DNA of 64,000 bases from Olsenella profusa. GTDB taxonomy: Bacteria; Actinomycetota; Coriobacteriia; Coriobacteriales; Atopobiaceae. Made by a program: the position numbers and the translations under genes. Under the pieces are notes generated by a model. The model saw only the letters and a list, made by a program, of their open reading frames with translations, ran no database searches and had not been told where the DNA came from. Within the stretch, counting starts at the first letter, position 1. The number at the start of each line of letters is the position of its first letter. The stretch is from positions 1 through 64,000 of the forward strand of contig NZ_JACSNQ010000001.1 of the NCBI RefSeq assembly GCF_016900315.1. Reading direction: 5' to 3'. This document shows, piece after piece, positions 32,857-41,811 of the stretch.

Positions 32857-34701
32857 ATGCCCGAGAAGATCGAGGAGCTCGTCCGAGCCGCCATCGCCGC
32901 CGCGCAGGAGGCCGGCGACCTGCCTGAGTTCGAGGTGAGCGACCTCGGTCTCGAGCGACCGGCCGACCCCGTGAACGGCGACTGGAGCTCCACGGTCGCC
33001 CTGCGCTCGGCAAAGCTCGCCCACCGCGCCCCGCGCCAGATCGCCGAGGCCATCGTCGCGCACCTCGTCGACGACCCCGCCCTCGCGCGCGTCGAGGTGG
33101 CGGGCCCCGGCTTCGTGAACTTCTACCTCGCCACCGCCTCGGCCAACGAGGTCTTCCGCACGGTCCGCACGCAGGGCGAGAACTACGCCCGCTCCGAGCT
33201 CGGCGCCGGGACCAAGGTCCAGGTGGAGTTCGTCTCCGCCAACCCCGTGGGCCCGCTGCACATCGGCCACGGCCGTTGGGCCGCCCTCGGCGACTCGCTC
33301 TGCCGCGTGCTGGAGCACGCCGGCTTTGACGTGGAGCGCGAGTACTACATCAACGACCACGGCTCCCAGATGGACGTGTTCGGCCACTCCATCTCGATGC
33401 GCTACCGGCAGCTCCTCGACGTGATGGACGAGCGCGGCTGCGACCTTTCCGCCGCGCGCGACGCGATCCTGGCCGACCGCGCCGCCTACGTTGCCGACGA
33501 GCAGGACGAGCACCCGGAGACCCACCCGCTCACCGACGCCTTCAACGAGGCCCTGGGCGGCAACGCCTACGGCGGCGACTACATCGTCGACCTCGCCGTG
33601 CGCTTCGTCGAGGAGGACGGGCCGCGCTGGCTCGCCTCCGAGGAGGACGAGCGCATGGCCGAGTTCCGCGAGCGCGCCTACCGGTGGATGCTCGACTCCA
33701 TCCGCGAGACCTGCCACAACGCCCGCTGCGACTTCGACGTGTGGTTCTCCGAGCGCAGCCTCTACGAGAAGGACGAGAGCGGCACCTCAGCGGTGGACCG
33801 CGCCCTCGCCGCCCTCGACGAGCTCGGCCACCTCTACCGCGACGAGGCGGGCGCGCTGTGGTTCCGCTCCACCACCTTCGGCGACGACAAGGACCGCGTC
33901 CTCATCAAGACCAACGGCGAGTACACCTACTTCGCCTCCGACGTGGCCTACCACTGGAACAAGTTCCAGCGCGTCGACCACGTGATCGACATCTGGGGCG
34001 CCGACCACCACGGCTACATCAAGCGCGTGGCGTCGGTCTGCGAGGCGCTCGGCTACCCCACGCAGTTCGAGGTCCTTCTCGGCCAGCTCGTGAACCTGCT
34101 GCGCGACGGCCAGCCGGTGCGCATGTCCAAGCGCAAGGGCACTATGGTCACCTTCGACGAGCTGCTCGAGGAGGTGGGCGCCGACGCCACGCGCTACACG
34201 CTCATCTCCAAGAGCTCCAACCAGATGATTGACTTCGACATCGAGCAGGCCAAGCGCCAGGACAACACCAACCCCGTCTACTACGTGCAGTACGCGCACG
34301 CCCGCATCTGCTCGATCCTGCGCCGCGGCGCCGGCGTCACCCTCGAGGAGGCCGCCGAGCTCGGCATGGACGAGGTCGCCGAGCGCGCGGTGGGGCAGAT
34401 CTACGACCTCGGCCTGCTCATCGACCCCGCCGAGGCCGCGCTCGCTCGCAAGCTCGGCGAGCTGCCGGGCCTGGTGGAGAGCTGCGCGCGCGACCGCGCC
34501 CCGTTCCGCCTCACGCACTACGCCGAGGAGCTCGCGGCCGAGTTCCACTCCTTCTACGCGGCCTGCCAGGTGCTCCCCGGCAAGGGCCGCCCGCTCGACG
34601 AGGCGCTCTCCCACGCGCGCCTGGCCGCGGTGGACGCCACGCGCCGCGTGCTCGCGCTCACGCTCGGCCTCATCGGCGTCTCTGCGCCCCAGAGCATGTA
34701 G
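32857..34701 (+). CDS. argS: Arginyl-tRNA synthetase
   Basis: Class I aminoacyl-tRNA synthetase of 614 residues. The N-terminal Add-1 domain (NGDWSSTVALRSAKLAHRAPRQIA), the HIGH motif in GPLHIGHGRW (about 131-140), YINDHGSQ, a KMSKS equivalent MSKRKGTMV and the C-terminal DALR domain are all visible. The ATG follows GAGGAGGGGAG. It is followed by a terminator made entirely from two inverted copies of the GGCGAGAAGGAC motif. Confidence 0.96.
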   Translation: MPEKIEELVRAAIAAAQEAGDLPEFEVSDLGLERPADPVNGDWSSTVALRSAKLAHRAPRQIAEAIVAHLVDDPALARVEVAGPGFVNFYLATASANEVFRTVRTQGENYARSELGAGTKVQVEFVSANPVGPLHIGHGRWAALGDSLCRVLEHAGFDVEREYYINDHGSQMDVFGHSISMRYRQLLDVMDERGCDLSAARDAILADRAAYVADEQDEHPETHPLTDAFNEALGGNAYGGDYIVDLAVRFVEEDGPRWLASEEDERMAEFRERAYRWMLDSIRETCHNARCDFDVWFSERSLYEKDESGTSAVDRALAALDELGHLYRDEAGALWFRSTTFGDDKDRVLIKTNGEYTYFASDVAYHWNKFQRVDHVIDIWGADHHGYIKRVASVCEALGYPTQFEVLLGQLVNLLRDGQPVRMSKRKGTMVTFDELLEEVGADATRYTLISKSSNQMIDFDIEQAKRQDNTNPVYYVQYAHARICSILRRGAGVTLEEAAELGMDEVAERAVGQIYDLGLLIDPAEAALARKLGELPGLVESCARDRAPFRLTHYAEELAAEFHSFYAACQVLPGKGRPLDEALSHARLAAVDATRRVLALTLGLIGVSAPQSM

Positions 34702-34730
34702 CCGACACATCCCGCCCGAAGGTCCAGGGA

Positions 34731-34776
34731 CGGCGAGAAGGACGACGTCGTGCGCGTCCTTCTCGCCGCTTTCTTT
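34731..34776 (+). terminator. argS terminator built from an inverted motif pair
   Basis: The 14-bp arms CGGCGAGAAGGACG (34731-34744) and CGTCCTTCTCGCCG (34755-34768) enclose a 10-nt loop and are followed by CTTTCTTT. Each arm is an exact motif copy, the same arrangement as paired uptake sequences serving as terminators in Neisseria. Confidence 0.85.
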
Positions 34777-34791
34777 GCGTCGGCGCTGCGC

Positions 34792-34844
34792 CCTTGTATA
34801 CAAACTCAGAAATTGTGTACGATTTTTTTAAATCACTCAATTTC
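34792..34844. promoter_or_regulatory. AT-rich palindromic region upstream of the tandem MarR gene
   Basis: TTGTATACAA (34794-34803) is a perfect 10-bp palindrome. A nested inverted repeat follows: GAAATTG (34809-34815) with CAATTTC (34838-34844), and inside it GATTT with AAATC. A TATACT -10 box lies at 34871-34876. This island of low GC between argS and the regulator is a good candidate for an autoregulatory operator. Confidence 0.5.
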
Positions 34845-34955
34845 TTTGCGCGGTGGGCCGCGCCGTCGGCTATACTGCGGCCAGATAAAGGAAGCAGCCT
34901 TACGACGCTGGCTTGCTGGCAATCATTGGACCTCAGAAGAACAGGGGCAGGGGCA

Positions 34956-35633
34956 GTGGACCTCAAGGAATTCATGTCCGTCAGAAGGGCGTACAACACG
35001 GTGCGCCAGATGGTCGAGGCTAAGGAGCGGCTCACCTTCGAGGAGTTCGCCATCCTCTGCCGCCTCTCGGAGGTCTCCGAGCCGGTCAAGACCTCGGCCA
35101 TAGCCGAGTACCAGGGCGCCCTGCGTCCGACGATGACGCACCGGACCAACCACCTTGCCAGCCTTGGGCTCATCGACCGCACCGAGGGCGAGGTCGACCG
35201 TCGCAACGTGGTCTGCTCCATCTCCGACGCGGGCCGTGAGCGCGTGGCCGAGCTTGCCGCGCTCACGCGCGCCCAGATCCCCACAGGTCGGGCGCTCTCC
35301 CGCACCTCCCCGGAGCGCATCGTCAAGTACGTCGACGCCATGGGCGCGCTCTTCTGCAAGGCCGGCGACCTCGTGCTCCTTGGTCTCTACTGCTCCGAGG
35401 AGCCCACGATGACGATCATGCAGATCGTCGACGCCCTTGGGTTGCTGCAGCCGACGGTCTCCATGTCCGTCTCCTCGCTTGGCGAGCGCGGCCTGGTCGA
35501 GCGTAGCCGCGAGGCCGAGGGCAGCCACACCACGAGCGTCTCGCTCACGGCAGCCGGGGTCGAGTGCGCTCGCGAGGTTGCTGAAAAGATCGAGGCCCTC
35601 GTCGTCCGCCGGAGGCTTCGCTCGGCGAACTAG
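34956..35633 (+). CDS. Tandem MarR-type winged-helix regulator
   Basis: A 225-residue cytoplasmic regulator with two winged-helix units. The first (about 20-105) has FEEFAILCRLSE, TSAIAEYQGALRPTMTHRTNHLASLGLIDR and a wing VDRRNVVCSISDAGRE. The second (about 125-215) has MTIMQIVDALGLLQPTVSMSVSSLGERGLVER and SVSLTAAG. MarR proteins normally have one unit and dimerise; this looks like a covalent dimer. The GTG at 34956 behind AGGGGCAGG is preferred. The in-frame extension back to 34794 runs through the operator-like region. Confidence 0.8.
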   Translation: MDLKEFMSVRRAYNTVRQMVEAKERLTFEEFAILCRLSEVSEPVKTSAIAEYQGALRPTMTHRTNHLASLGLIDRTEGEVDRRNVVCSISDAGRERVAELAALTRAQIPTGRALSRTSPERIVKYVDAMGALFCKAGDLVLLGLYCSEEPTMTIMQIVDALGLLQPTVSMSVSSLGERGLVERSREAEGSHTTSVSLTAAGVECAREVAEKIEALVVRRRLRSAN

Positions 35634-35681
35634 CCTCACTGCCCGTCGAGCCCCAGCTCGCGTGGCATGGCGGCAATGTGC

Positions 35682-35687
35682 TATAGT
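35682..35687 (+). promoter_or_regulatory. Possible rho promoter
   Basis: TGTGCTATAGT contains a TATAGT -10 box. It leaves a leader of about 150 nt before rho with a GGGCGGCC/GGTCGCCC-type hairpin, in line with known rho autoregulation through its leader. Confidence 0.4.
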
Positions 35688-35844
35688 GCATGGGCGGCCA
35701 CCGGGGCAGATGCCTGCGGGGTCGCCCAAGTTCTTATGCGAGCAGAGTGCTCGGACACGTCGCGCCATACAAGGTACGGTCCCTGAGGGGACGGCTGCCC
35801 CGAGGGGGCGTTGCGCGCGTGCGACAAACGAGAGGTAGACATAT

Positions 35845-37824
35845 ATGCCGGACGATGTGACCACCGCTCCCGCCCCGTCCGAGGGGCAGGCCAAGCCCGT
35901 CGAGCAGGCGCCCGCACCGGCGGACGCCGCGCCTGCCGACGCGCCCGCGGCGCCCAAGCCGCGTCGCCGCCGCCGGACGAAGGCCGAGATGGAGGCTGCC
36001 CGCGCCGCCGAGGCCGCTGCCAAGGCGGCCGCCGAGGCGGCTGGCGAGCCGTGGCCGCCCAAGCGCCGCCGTGGCCGCCCGCGCAAGAGCGAGCAGGCCG
36101 CCGCGGCTCAGACAGGCGAGGCTGCCGCGGAGCAGCCGGCCGACGGCACACGACCCGTTGACGCCGGCGCCGCCGCGTCCGTCAACGAGACCCCCGCGCC
36201 CGCGGCCCCCAAGCGCCGCCGCGGCCGCCCGCGCAAGAGCGAGCAGGCCGCCGCGCAGTCAGACGCCGAGGCGGCCACCCCGGCCGACGAGATGACGCGT
36301 GCCACGCAGGAGGCGACCAAGGCCAGCTCCGAGCCCGGTGATGCGCCCGTCCAGACGCTTGCCGCGGCAGACGCTGCCCCCGCGCAGCAGCCCGAGCCCG
36401 GCCATGGCGGCCGCAAGCGCCGTCACCCCGGCGACCACTCCGGCCAGCAGCAGGGCGGCAAGGGCGGCAACGGCAACGGCCAGCAGCAGGGCCGCCACCA
36501 GAACGGCCAGGGCCGCCGACGCAACCGCCGGCAGGACTTCTCCGCCGAGCCCTCCCTCACGCGCGACGAGCTCTCCGCCATGAAGGTCGCCGAGCTGCGC
36601 GCCAAGGCCTCCGAGCTCGGCGTGGAGTACGCGGGCGTACGCAAGGGCGACCTCGTGGAGGCGGTCTACGTGGCCGCCGCGGCCGCGGAGGGCTTCCGTC
36701 CCGTCGAGGGCATCCTCGAGATCGGCAACGAGGGCTACGGCTGGGTCCGCACCGGCAACTACATGGAGGGCGACGACGACGCCTTCGTGCACCAGCAGCT
36801 CATCCGCTCGCTCGGCCTGCGTCCGGGCGACCGCGTGGCCGGCACCGTGGGCCCGGGCCGCGCCGGCAGCAAATACCCGCCCCTCCAGAGCGTGAGCTCG
36901 GTCAACGGCCGTGCTCCCGAGGAGATGAAGGGCCGCCCGCGCTTCCGCGACCTCACCCCCGTCTATCCCAACGAGCGCCTGGTCATGGAATGTGGCAAGA
37001 CCTCGATCACTGGCCGTGCCATCGACCTGGTGAGCCCGATCGGCAAGGGCCAGCGCGGCCTTATCGTGAGCCCGCCCAAGGCCGGCAAGACCACCGTGCT
37101 CAAGAAGATCTGCCAGTCCATCGCCCACAACAACCCTGAGGTGCACCTCTTCTGCCTGCTGGTGGACGAGCGCCCCGAGGAGGTCACGGACATGGAGCGC
37201 TCCATCAGGGGCGAGGTCGTGGCCTCCACCTTCGACATGCCGGCAGACAACCACACCCACGTCTCCGAGCTCGTGATCGAGCACGCCAAGCGCCTCGTGG
37301 AGCTCGGCGAGGACGTCGTGGTGGTGCTCGACTCCATCACGCGCCTCGCACGCGCCTACAACCTCGCGCAGCCCGCCTCGGGTCGTATCCTCTCGGGCGG
37401 CGTCGACTCCGCGGCGCTCTACCCGCCCAAGAAGTTCCTCGGCGCGGCCCGCAACATCGAGAACGGCGGCTCGCTCACGATCATCGCCTCTGCGCTCGTC
37501 GACACCGGCTCCAAGATGGACGAGGTCATCTTCGAGGAGTTCAAGGGCACCGGCAACATGGAGCTCAAGCTGGACCGCGACCTCGCCGACAAGCGCATCT
37601 TCCCGGCCATCGACCCGGTGGCCTCCGGCACCCGAAACGAGGACCTGCTCATCGAGGCCGACTACCAGCCCCTGGTCTGGGGCCTGCGCCGCGTGCTCGC
37701 CAACATGAACAACGTGGAGCGCGCCGCAAACGCCCTGGTCAAGGGCCTCAAGGAGACGGACTCCAACCGCGACTTCCTCATCCGCAGCGCCAAGAAGGCC
37801 GCACAGACCGGATACGTCGCCTAG
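35845..37824 (+). CDS. rho: Transcription termination factor Rho
   Basis: Hexameric RNA-dependent ATPase of 659 residues. The C-terminal two thirds are canonical: RNA-binding domain with [18 protein letters not shown] (about 290-310), Walker [10 protein letters not shown] (about 409), [24 protein letters not shown], the Q-loop/R-loop [15 protein letters not shown] and the final [18 protein letters not shown]. The first 240 residues are an insert typical of high-GC Gram-positives: Ala/Pro-rich, with two copies of the AT-hook-like block [16 protein letters not shown] (about 72 and 118) and a Gly/Gln/Asn/Arg-rich stretch ([20 protein letters not shown]). The insert probably adds nucleic-acid affinity. 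Confidence 0.96.
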   Translation: MPDDVTTAPAPSEGQAKPVEQAPAPADAAPADAPAAPKPRRRRRTKAEMEAARAAEAAAKAAAEAAGEPWPPKRRRGRPRKSEQAAAAQTGEAAAEQPADGTRPVDAGAAASVNETPAPAAPKRRRGRPRKSEQAAAQSDAEAATPADEMTRATQEATKASSEPGDAPVQTLAAADAAPAQQPEPGHGGRKRRHPGDHSGQQQGGKGGNGNGQQQGRHQNGQGRRRNRRQDFSAEPSLTRDELSAMKVAELRAKASELGVEYAGVRKGDLVEAVYVAAAAAEGFRPVEGILEIGNEGYGWVRTGNYMEGDDDAFVHQQLIRSLGLRPGDRVAGTVGPGRAGSKYPPLQSVSSVNGRAPEEMKGRPRFRDLTPVYPNERLVMECGKTSITGRAIDLVSPIGKGQRGLIVSPPKAGKTTVLKKICQSIAHNNPEVHLFCLLVDERPEEVTDMERSIRGEVVASTFDMPADNHTHVSELVIEHAKRLVELGEDVVVVLDSITRLARAYNLAQPASGRILSGGVDSAALYPPKKFLGAARNIENGGSLTIIASALVDTGSKMDEVIFEEFKGTGNMELKLDRDLADKRIFPAIDPVASGTRNEDLLIEADYQPLVWGLRRVLANMNNVERAANALVKGLKETDSNRDFLIRSAKKAAQTGYVA

Positions 37825-37866
37825 CGGCTGCGGCCTGCGCTTCGCGGTCTGTCATAGCGAGCCTTC

Positions 37867-37898
37867 GGGCGGCGTCGTCTGTGCGGACGGCGCCGCCC
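37867..37898 (+). terminator. Terminator of rho
   Basis: GGGCGGCG (37867-37874) pairs with CGCCGCCC (37891-37898), followed by TTCTCGTTT, a weak T-rich tail. Confidence 0.6.
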
Positions 37899-38029
37899 TT
37901 CTCGTTTGTGCGCTTGTTCGCTCGCTCGACCTGCGCCCCGGCCCGCCCGCGCTGCGTTTCTTGCACCCCGCTCTGCTCGCTCGCCCTTCTCGCCCCCCGT
38001 TCGCCCGCGCCGCGCTCTTCTCGCATCGC

Positions 38030-38134
38030 GCTTTGAAATGCGGACCTCTTTCGGCCGGGTGCTTTGAAATGCGGACCTCTTTCGGCCGGGTGCTTTGGGA
38101 TGCGGGCCGCTTTCGGCTGCCCGCTTTGAAAACC
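38030..38134. repeat. 31-bp tandem repeat starting GCTTTGAAA
   Basis: Units start at 38030, 38061 and 38092 (exact 31-bp period). The first two are identical, starting GCTTTGAAATGCGGACC and ending TCGGCCGGGT; the third has diverged. A fourth start, GCTTTGAAAACC, lies at 38123. It has no coding role that I can see. Confidence 0.9.
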
Positions 38135-38153
38135 GAGGTGGTTGTGCCTGAGG

Positions 38154-38174
38154 CCGCCTGTTTGGCGGGCTTTT
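38154..38174 (+). terminator. Hairpin at the centre of the two repeat arrays
   Basis: CCGCC (38154-38158) pairs with GGCGG (38164-38168), then GCTTTTGTG. The stem is short. It lies at the symmetry point between the forward 31-bp and the inverted 42-bp arrays. Confidence 0.4.
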
Positions 38175-38199
38175 GTGTCGGATTGAGTGCGACAGGTCA

Positions 38200-38343
38200 G
38201 GTTTTCAAAGCGCCGCCGTGTCCGTAGCGCGCAACAGGTTCGGTTTTCAAAGCGCCGCCAAACCGATCACGCGAAACGATCTCGGTTTTCAAAGCGCCGC
38301 CGGCCCGGCCATGCGCAACGCCCTCGTATATCAAAGCGCCACC
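38200..38343. repeat. 42-bp tandem repeat starting GGTTTTCAAAGCGCCGCC
   Basis: The 18-bp core GGTTTTCAAAGCGCCGCC is exact at 38200, 38242 and 38284 and degenerate at 38326 (GTATATCAAAGCGCCACC), with an exact 42-bp period. The 24-bp intervals vary but share GCGCAAC-like parts. GGTTTTCAAAGC is the reverse complement of the GCTTTGAAAACC in the array at 38030-38134. The period is a multiple of three and an open frame runs through it, but codon content and lack of a start argue against a gene. Confidence 0.9.
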
Positions 38344-38439
38344 AGCCCGGCCAGTCGAGAAGAGCCCAGCCGCACGCGCGCCGCGGCGCAGGCCCCGCGC
38401 AAACCGGGTGACGTGCGTAAACCGGTCGTTTCCGTCCCC

Positions 38440-38469
38440 TTGCACGGGGGGCGGAAAACCGGTTATATT
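38440..38469 (+). promoter_or_regulatory. Promoter of the unknown membrane protein gene
   Basis: TTGCAC (38440-38445), an 18-bp spacer and TATATT (38464-38469), about 145 bp before the start codon. Confidence 0.6.
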
Positions 38470-38613
38470 CTTTGTCGTCGAGCATTCGGCACAGTCACGG
38501 TACACGAAGATGAAACGCAGCCCACGCCGTCGACGCACCAGCCCCGCCATTGGGGCGCAATCTCATGGTTCGAGGGCCGTCTCGTCTTCCTTCCCCGGAA
38601 GGAGCGGGAGCGC

Positions 38614-39891
38614 ATGAACAGAAGAAACCCTGCCGTCGTTGCTGGCCTTGCCGGCACCCTGGCGCTCGGTGCGCCCCGGGCTGCCGGCGCCCTCTCGCTG
38701 ACCGAGGCCATCGACGGCCTCCTTCCCACCCCCACGATCGCCTTCTCCGCCGGCGTCATCGGCGGGGCGGTGCTCACCGGAGCCGTTATCGGCACGGCGA
38801 CGCTCGTCTCTCGTCGCCGAGCCCGTCGGGACGCCGAGGCGTCGAGTGCTTCTTCGCTCGTGCCCACGCCCGAAGCCGGGGGCTCGGCCTCTGCCGAGAA
38901 GGACCGGGACGCCGAGAGCGCGTCACCCGCGGAGCGCGGAGCCGCCGCCGGGTCGGCGAGAAGGCCACGCCACCTGCGCACCGACGTCCCCGACGACGAG
39001 CCGGAGGCCCCTCGCGCTGCCGCGCCCAGGGCTGACGCCGCGCCTGCAGACGCCGACGCCCCCTCAGCCCCCGCTCGCCCCGGCGCCCGCCACGCCGCGA
39101 CCGACTACGAGCAGATTGCCACCAACTACGTGGGCTGCGCGAGCTTCCGCGAGCGGATGGCGCACCGCGCTGCCGGCGTGGCGGCCACGCTGCGCGAGCG
39201 CATGGGAGCAAGCCGGATGGAGGGCGTGCCCGTGATCGAGCGCGCGGACGGGTCCGTTGGCGACGTGGGCACCTCATGGTGGGAGCTGGCGGTGGGCTCT
39301 GCGCCCGCCCCGTCCGTCACCATGAGCGACCTCGCCTCGGCGGCGGCGTCCGCCGCCATCCCGTCGGACTTCTCGGTGACTGACGCCGAACGCCTGGCAG
39401 CGGCGGCACGTCGCTCCGCAGACATCTCCCGGCGCGTCGCCCTTGTGGACGAGGGCGCCTACCCCGAGCACCGGACCGTGGACGACCTCTCCGCCGACGA
39501 CGACTGGGCGGCGGCGCTCCGCTCGCTCGACGAGCGCATTGCGGAGGAGGGCCCGACTCAGGACCCCATTGGCTTTATCGACGTTGCCGGCGGCGCCGAC
39601 ACCCTCGACGAGCCCGACGGCCTCGAGCCGGACACCTCCTTCATCCCGTTCAAGACCCCGGCGGGCCACCCCGAGGTCGTGGACACGGACTCCTACGTCG
39701 ACTACCTCATCCAGGACGAGTTCTCCAAGAACTCCTCGACCGCCGCGCGTCGGAGCTCGCGCCGCTTCCTGCGGGTCCTCGAGGGCGGCACCCAGGCCAC
39801 GCAGGGCGCCTCGCGTCACCTGGCGGACGCCGAGCCGCGGACGGGACACGCCGCCAAGCACTTCCCGGCGCCAGAGGCGGCAGAGGCGTAA
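38614..39891 (+). CDS. Unknown membrane-anchored protein with a large disordered region
   Basis: I do not recognise a family. In 425 residues there is an N-terminal hydrophobic signal-like segment (VVAGLAGTLALGAPRAAGAL, about 7-26) and a second one (IAFSAGVIGGAVLTGAVIGTATLV, about 39-62) followed by RRRARRD. Next comes a long Ala/Glu/Asp/Pro-rich disordered stretch to about 160, then two more ordered blocks: DYEQIATNYVGCASFRERM and a C-terminal SYVDYLIQDEFSKNSS. I chose the ATG at 38614 behind GGAAGGAG. The open frame extends upstream through the repeat array but without a credible start. It overlaps the VanZ gene by one base (TAATG), so they are co-translated. Confidence 0.7.
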   Translation: MNRRNPAVVAGLAGTLALGAPRAAGALSLTEAIDGLLPTPTIAFSAGVIGGAVLTGAVIGTATLVSRRRARRDAEASSASSLVPTPEAGGSASAEKDRDAESASPAERGAAAGSARRPRHLRTDVPDDEPEAPRAAAPRADAAPADADAPSAPARPGARHAATDYEQIATNYVGCASFRERMAHRAAGVAATLRERMGASRMEGVPVIERADGSVGDVGTSWWELAVGSAPAPSVTMSDLASAAASAAIPSDFSVTDAERLAAAARRSADISRRVALVDEGAYPEHRTVDDLSADDDWAAALRSLDERIAEEGPTQDPIGFIDVAGGADTLDEPDGLEPDTSFIPFKTPAGHPEVVDTDSYVDYLIQDEFSKNSSTAARRSSRRFLRVLEGGTQATQGASRHLADAEPRTGHAAKHFPAPEAAEA

Positions 39892-40361
39892 TGGTCCGAC
39901 GCGACGACCGGGCGCGTCGGGCCCGCTGGTGGGCCGTCGCGCTTGCGTGCTGGGTGGCCTTCATCTGGTGTCACTCGCTCGTGCAGGGGCCGCAGTCCTC
40001 GCTTGAGAGCGGCATGGTGGTCTCCCTCGTCCGTCCGCTCTTCGAGACGCTCGGCGTGACCGACGCCGACCTCATGTCCTTCGTGGTGCGCAAGTGTGCG
40101 CACTTCTCGGAGTACGCGGTGCTCGGCGTTCTCTCGAGCGGGCTGCTGCGCGCCCGGCGGCGCGAGACGGGCGCCCGCCCGCTCCCGGCGGGCCTCGCCG
40201 TGGCCCTTGTGCCGGTCGTCGACGAGTGCATCCAGCTTGGCATTCCCGGGCGCACGGGCCAGCCGACCGACGTGCTCATCGACCTCTCCGGGCTTCTCGC
40301 CGGGGCGCTTCTGGCGACGCTCGTGGCACGCCTTCGCTCACGCCGCGCGCCAGCGGGCTAA
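39891..40361 (+). CDS. VanZ-family membrane protein
   Basis: A 156-residue VanZ-like protein with about four membrane segments. Family landmarks are the N-terminal WVAFIWCHSLVQG, RKCAHFSEYAVLGVLSSGLL (about 66-85), the conserved VDECIQLGIPGRTGQ (about 109-123) and DVLIDLSGLLAG. VanZ gives low-level teicoplanin resistance in some enterococci, but most family members have unknown envelope roles. It is translationally coupled to the upstream unknown protein through TAATG. Confidence 0.85.
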   Translation: MVRRDDRARRARWWAVALACWVAFIWCHSLVQGPQSSLESGMVVSLVRPLFETLGVTDADLMSFVVRKCAHFSEYAVLGVLSSGLLRARRRETGARPLPAGLAVALVPVVDECIQLGIPGRTGQPTDVLIDLSGLLAGALLATLVARLRSRRAPAG

Positions 40362-40490
40362 GTATTGTTTCAGCTCTGTTAGCTGCATCACGGCTCGGTT
40401 AACAAACCCTCCACATCGCTTTTGCCCGCCTGCGCAGGAGCGTACGGTGAACCCACGCTTTTACCAGAAAAGCGACGGGAGGAGATAATC

Positions 40491-41687
40491 ATGTTCAAGA
40501 GCGTTTCCAGGCGTCAGTTCGTCCAGGCATCCGCCGTCGCGGCGGTCGGCCTTGGCCTGGTCGGTTGCAGCGGTGGCGGCGAGTCGACCTCCGAGGGCGG
40601 CTCCGACACCATCAAGGTCGGCATCCTCGGCCCGCAGACCGGCTCCGTCTCCAACTACGGCATCGCCTGCGCCAACGGCGCCAAGCTCTACTTCGACCAG
40701 CTCAACGCCAACGGCGGCATCAACGGCAAGCAGGTCGAGTACACCGTCGAGGACGAGAAGGGCGACGCCACCGAGGCCGTCAACGCCTACAACATGCTCG
40801 TCGAGAACGGCGTCGTGGGCATCGTCGGCGACGTGACCACCGGCCCGACCGTGGCCGTGGCCCAGGCCTCCGTGGCCGACAACATGCCCTGCGTGACCCC
40901 GTCCGCCACCGCGGCCGACGTCGTCACCTACGGCTCCAACTACTTCCGCGCCTGCGTGACCGACCCTGAGCAGGGCCGCGTTATGGCCGACTTCGCCGCG
41001 GAGCAGGGCTACAAGACCATCGGCACCATCTACCTCAACGGCGACGACTACTCCCAGGGCGTCAACGACGCCTTCGTCGAGGAGGCCGAGGCCAAGGGCA
41101 TCACCATCGCCGCACAGGAGGCCTACGCCGACGGCGACGTTTCCTTCTCCGGCCAGATCACCAACCTCATGGCCGCAAACGTCGAAGCGATCCTGTGCCC
41201 CAACTACTACGAGGACGACGGCATGATCGTCACCCAGGCGCGCGCCGCGGGCTATGACGGCGTGTTCCTCGGCGTCGACGGCTGGTCGGGCATCGTCGGC
41301 GGCGACTCCGACTACGCCTCCGCGGCTGACCTCCACGACTGCTACTACTGCTGCGCCTTCTCGGCCTCTAACACCGACGAGGCCGTCCAGCAGTTCATTT
41401 CCGACTACACCGACGCCTATGGCGAGGCGCCTACCAACTTCTGCGCGCTCGGCTACGACGCCGCCATGGTGCTTGCCGCCGGCATCACCTCCGCCGAGGA
41501 GGCGGGCCTGGAGGCCGGCTCCGAGGACTACAAGCAGGCCGTGATCGACGGCATCGCAAACGGCACCGTCAAGGGCATCACCGGCTCCATCTCCTACGAC
41601 GGCACCGGCGACCCGGTCAAGTCCTCACTGATCCTGACCTTCGACGCCGAGGGCAAGGAGCAGGTCCAGGAGACCATCGAGGCCTAG
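40491..41687 (+). CDS. livJ: Branched-chain amino acid ABC transporter, substrate-binding lipoprotein
   Basis: Periplasmic-binding-protein type I lipoprotein of 398 residues. Tat/Sec-like signal with SRRQF, a hydrophobic core and the lipobox LGLVGC (Cys about 22) anchors it outside the membrane. Mature-domain landmarks are IKVGILGPQTGSVSNYG, NANGGINGKQVEY, VVGIVGDVTTGPTVAVAQ and TPSATAADV, as in LivJ/LivK. The ATG is preceded by GGGAGGAG. First gene of livJHMGF. A hairpin between livJ and livH probably lowers expression of the later genes. Confidence 0.94.
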   Translation: MFKSVSRRQFVQASAVAAVGLGLVGCSGGGESTSEGGSDTIKVGILGPQTGSVSNYGIACANGAKLYFDQLNANGGINGKQVEYTVEDEKGDATEAVNAYNMLVENGVVGIVGDVTTGPTVAVAQASVADNMPCVTPSATAADVVTYGSNYFRACVTDPEQGRVMADFAAEQGYKTIGTIYLNGDDYSQGVNDAFVEEAEAKGITIAAQEAYADGDVSFSGQITNLMAANVEAILCPNYYEDDGMIVTQARAAGYDGVFLGVDGWSGIVGGDSDYASAADLHDCYYCCAFSASNTDEAVQQFISDYTDAYGEAPTNFCALGYDAAMVLAAGITSAEEAGLEAGSEDYKQAVIDGIANGTVKGITGSISYDGTGDPVKSSLILTFDAEGKEQVQETIEA

Positions 41688-41715
41688 GGGCCGTTCCTCT
41701 GACCGCTGTCTCGTC

Positions 41716-41759
41716 CGGGGGCATCGGGCGCGCGCTGCCCGGTGCCCCCGTCCGGTTTT
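41716..41759 (+). terminator. Hairpin between livJ and livH
   Basis: CGGGGGCA (41716-41723) pairs with TGCCCCCG (41743-41750), with further pairing inside (CGGGC/GCCCG), followed by TCCGGTTTT. It is strong enough to act as a partial terminator, giving more binding protein than permease. Confidence 0.7.
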
Positions 41760-41811
41760 GCGAGCGGACACACGACCTCTGGAACCGACCGCAGAAAGGA
41801 AGTGACGTGTC

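Noticed and set aside
38200-38343. CRISPR-like look of an 18-bp core with 24-bp variable intervals
   Set aside because: The core is too short, only four units exist, the last is degenerate, intervals share sequence, and no cas gene is in the window.
38173-38613. N-terminal extension of the unknown membrane protein through the repeat array, giving 14-residue repeats
   Set aside because: No ribosome site or credible start is present, a good promoter (38440-38469) lies inside the stretch, and the ATG at 38614 has its own ribosome site.
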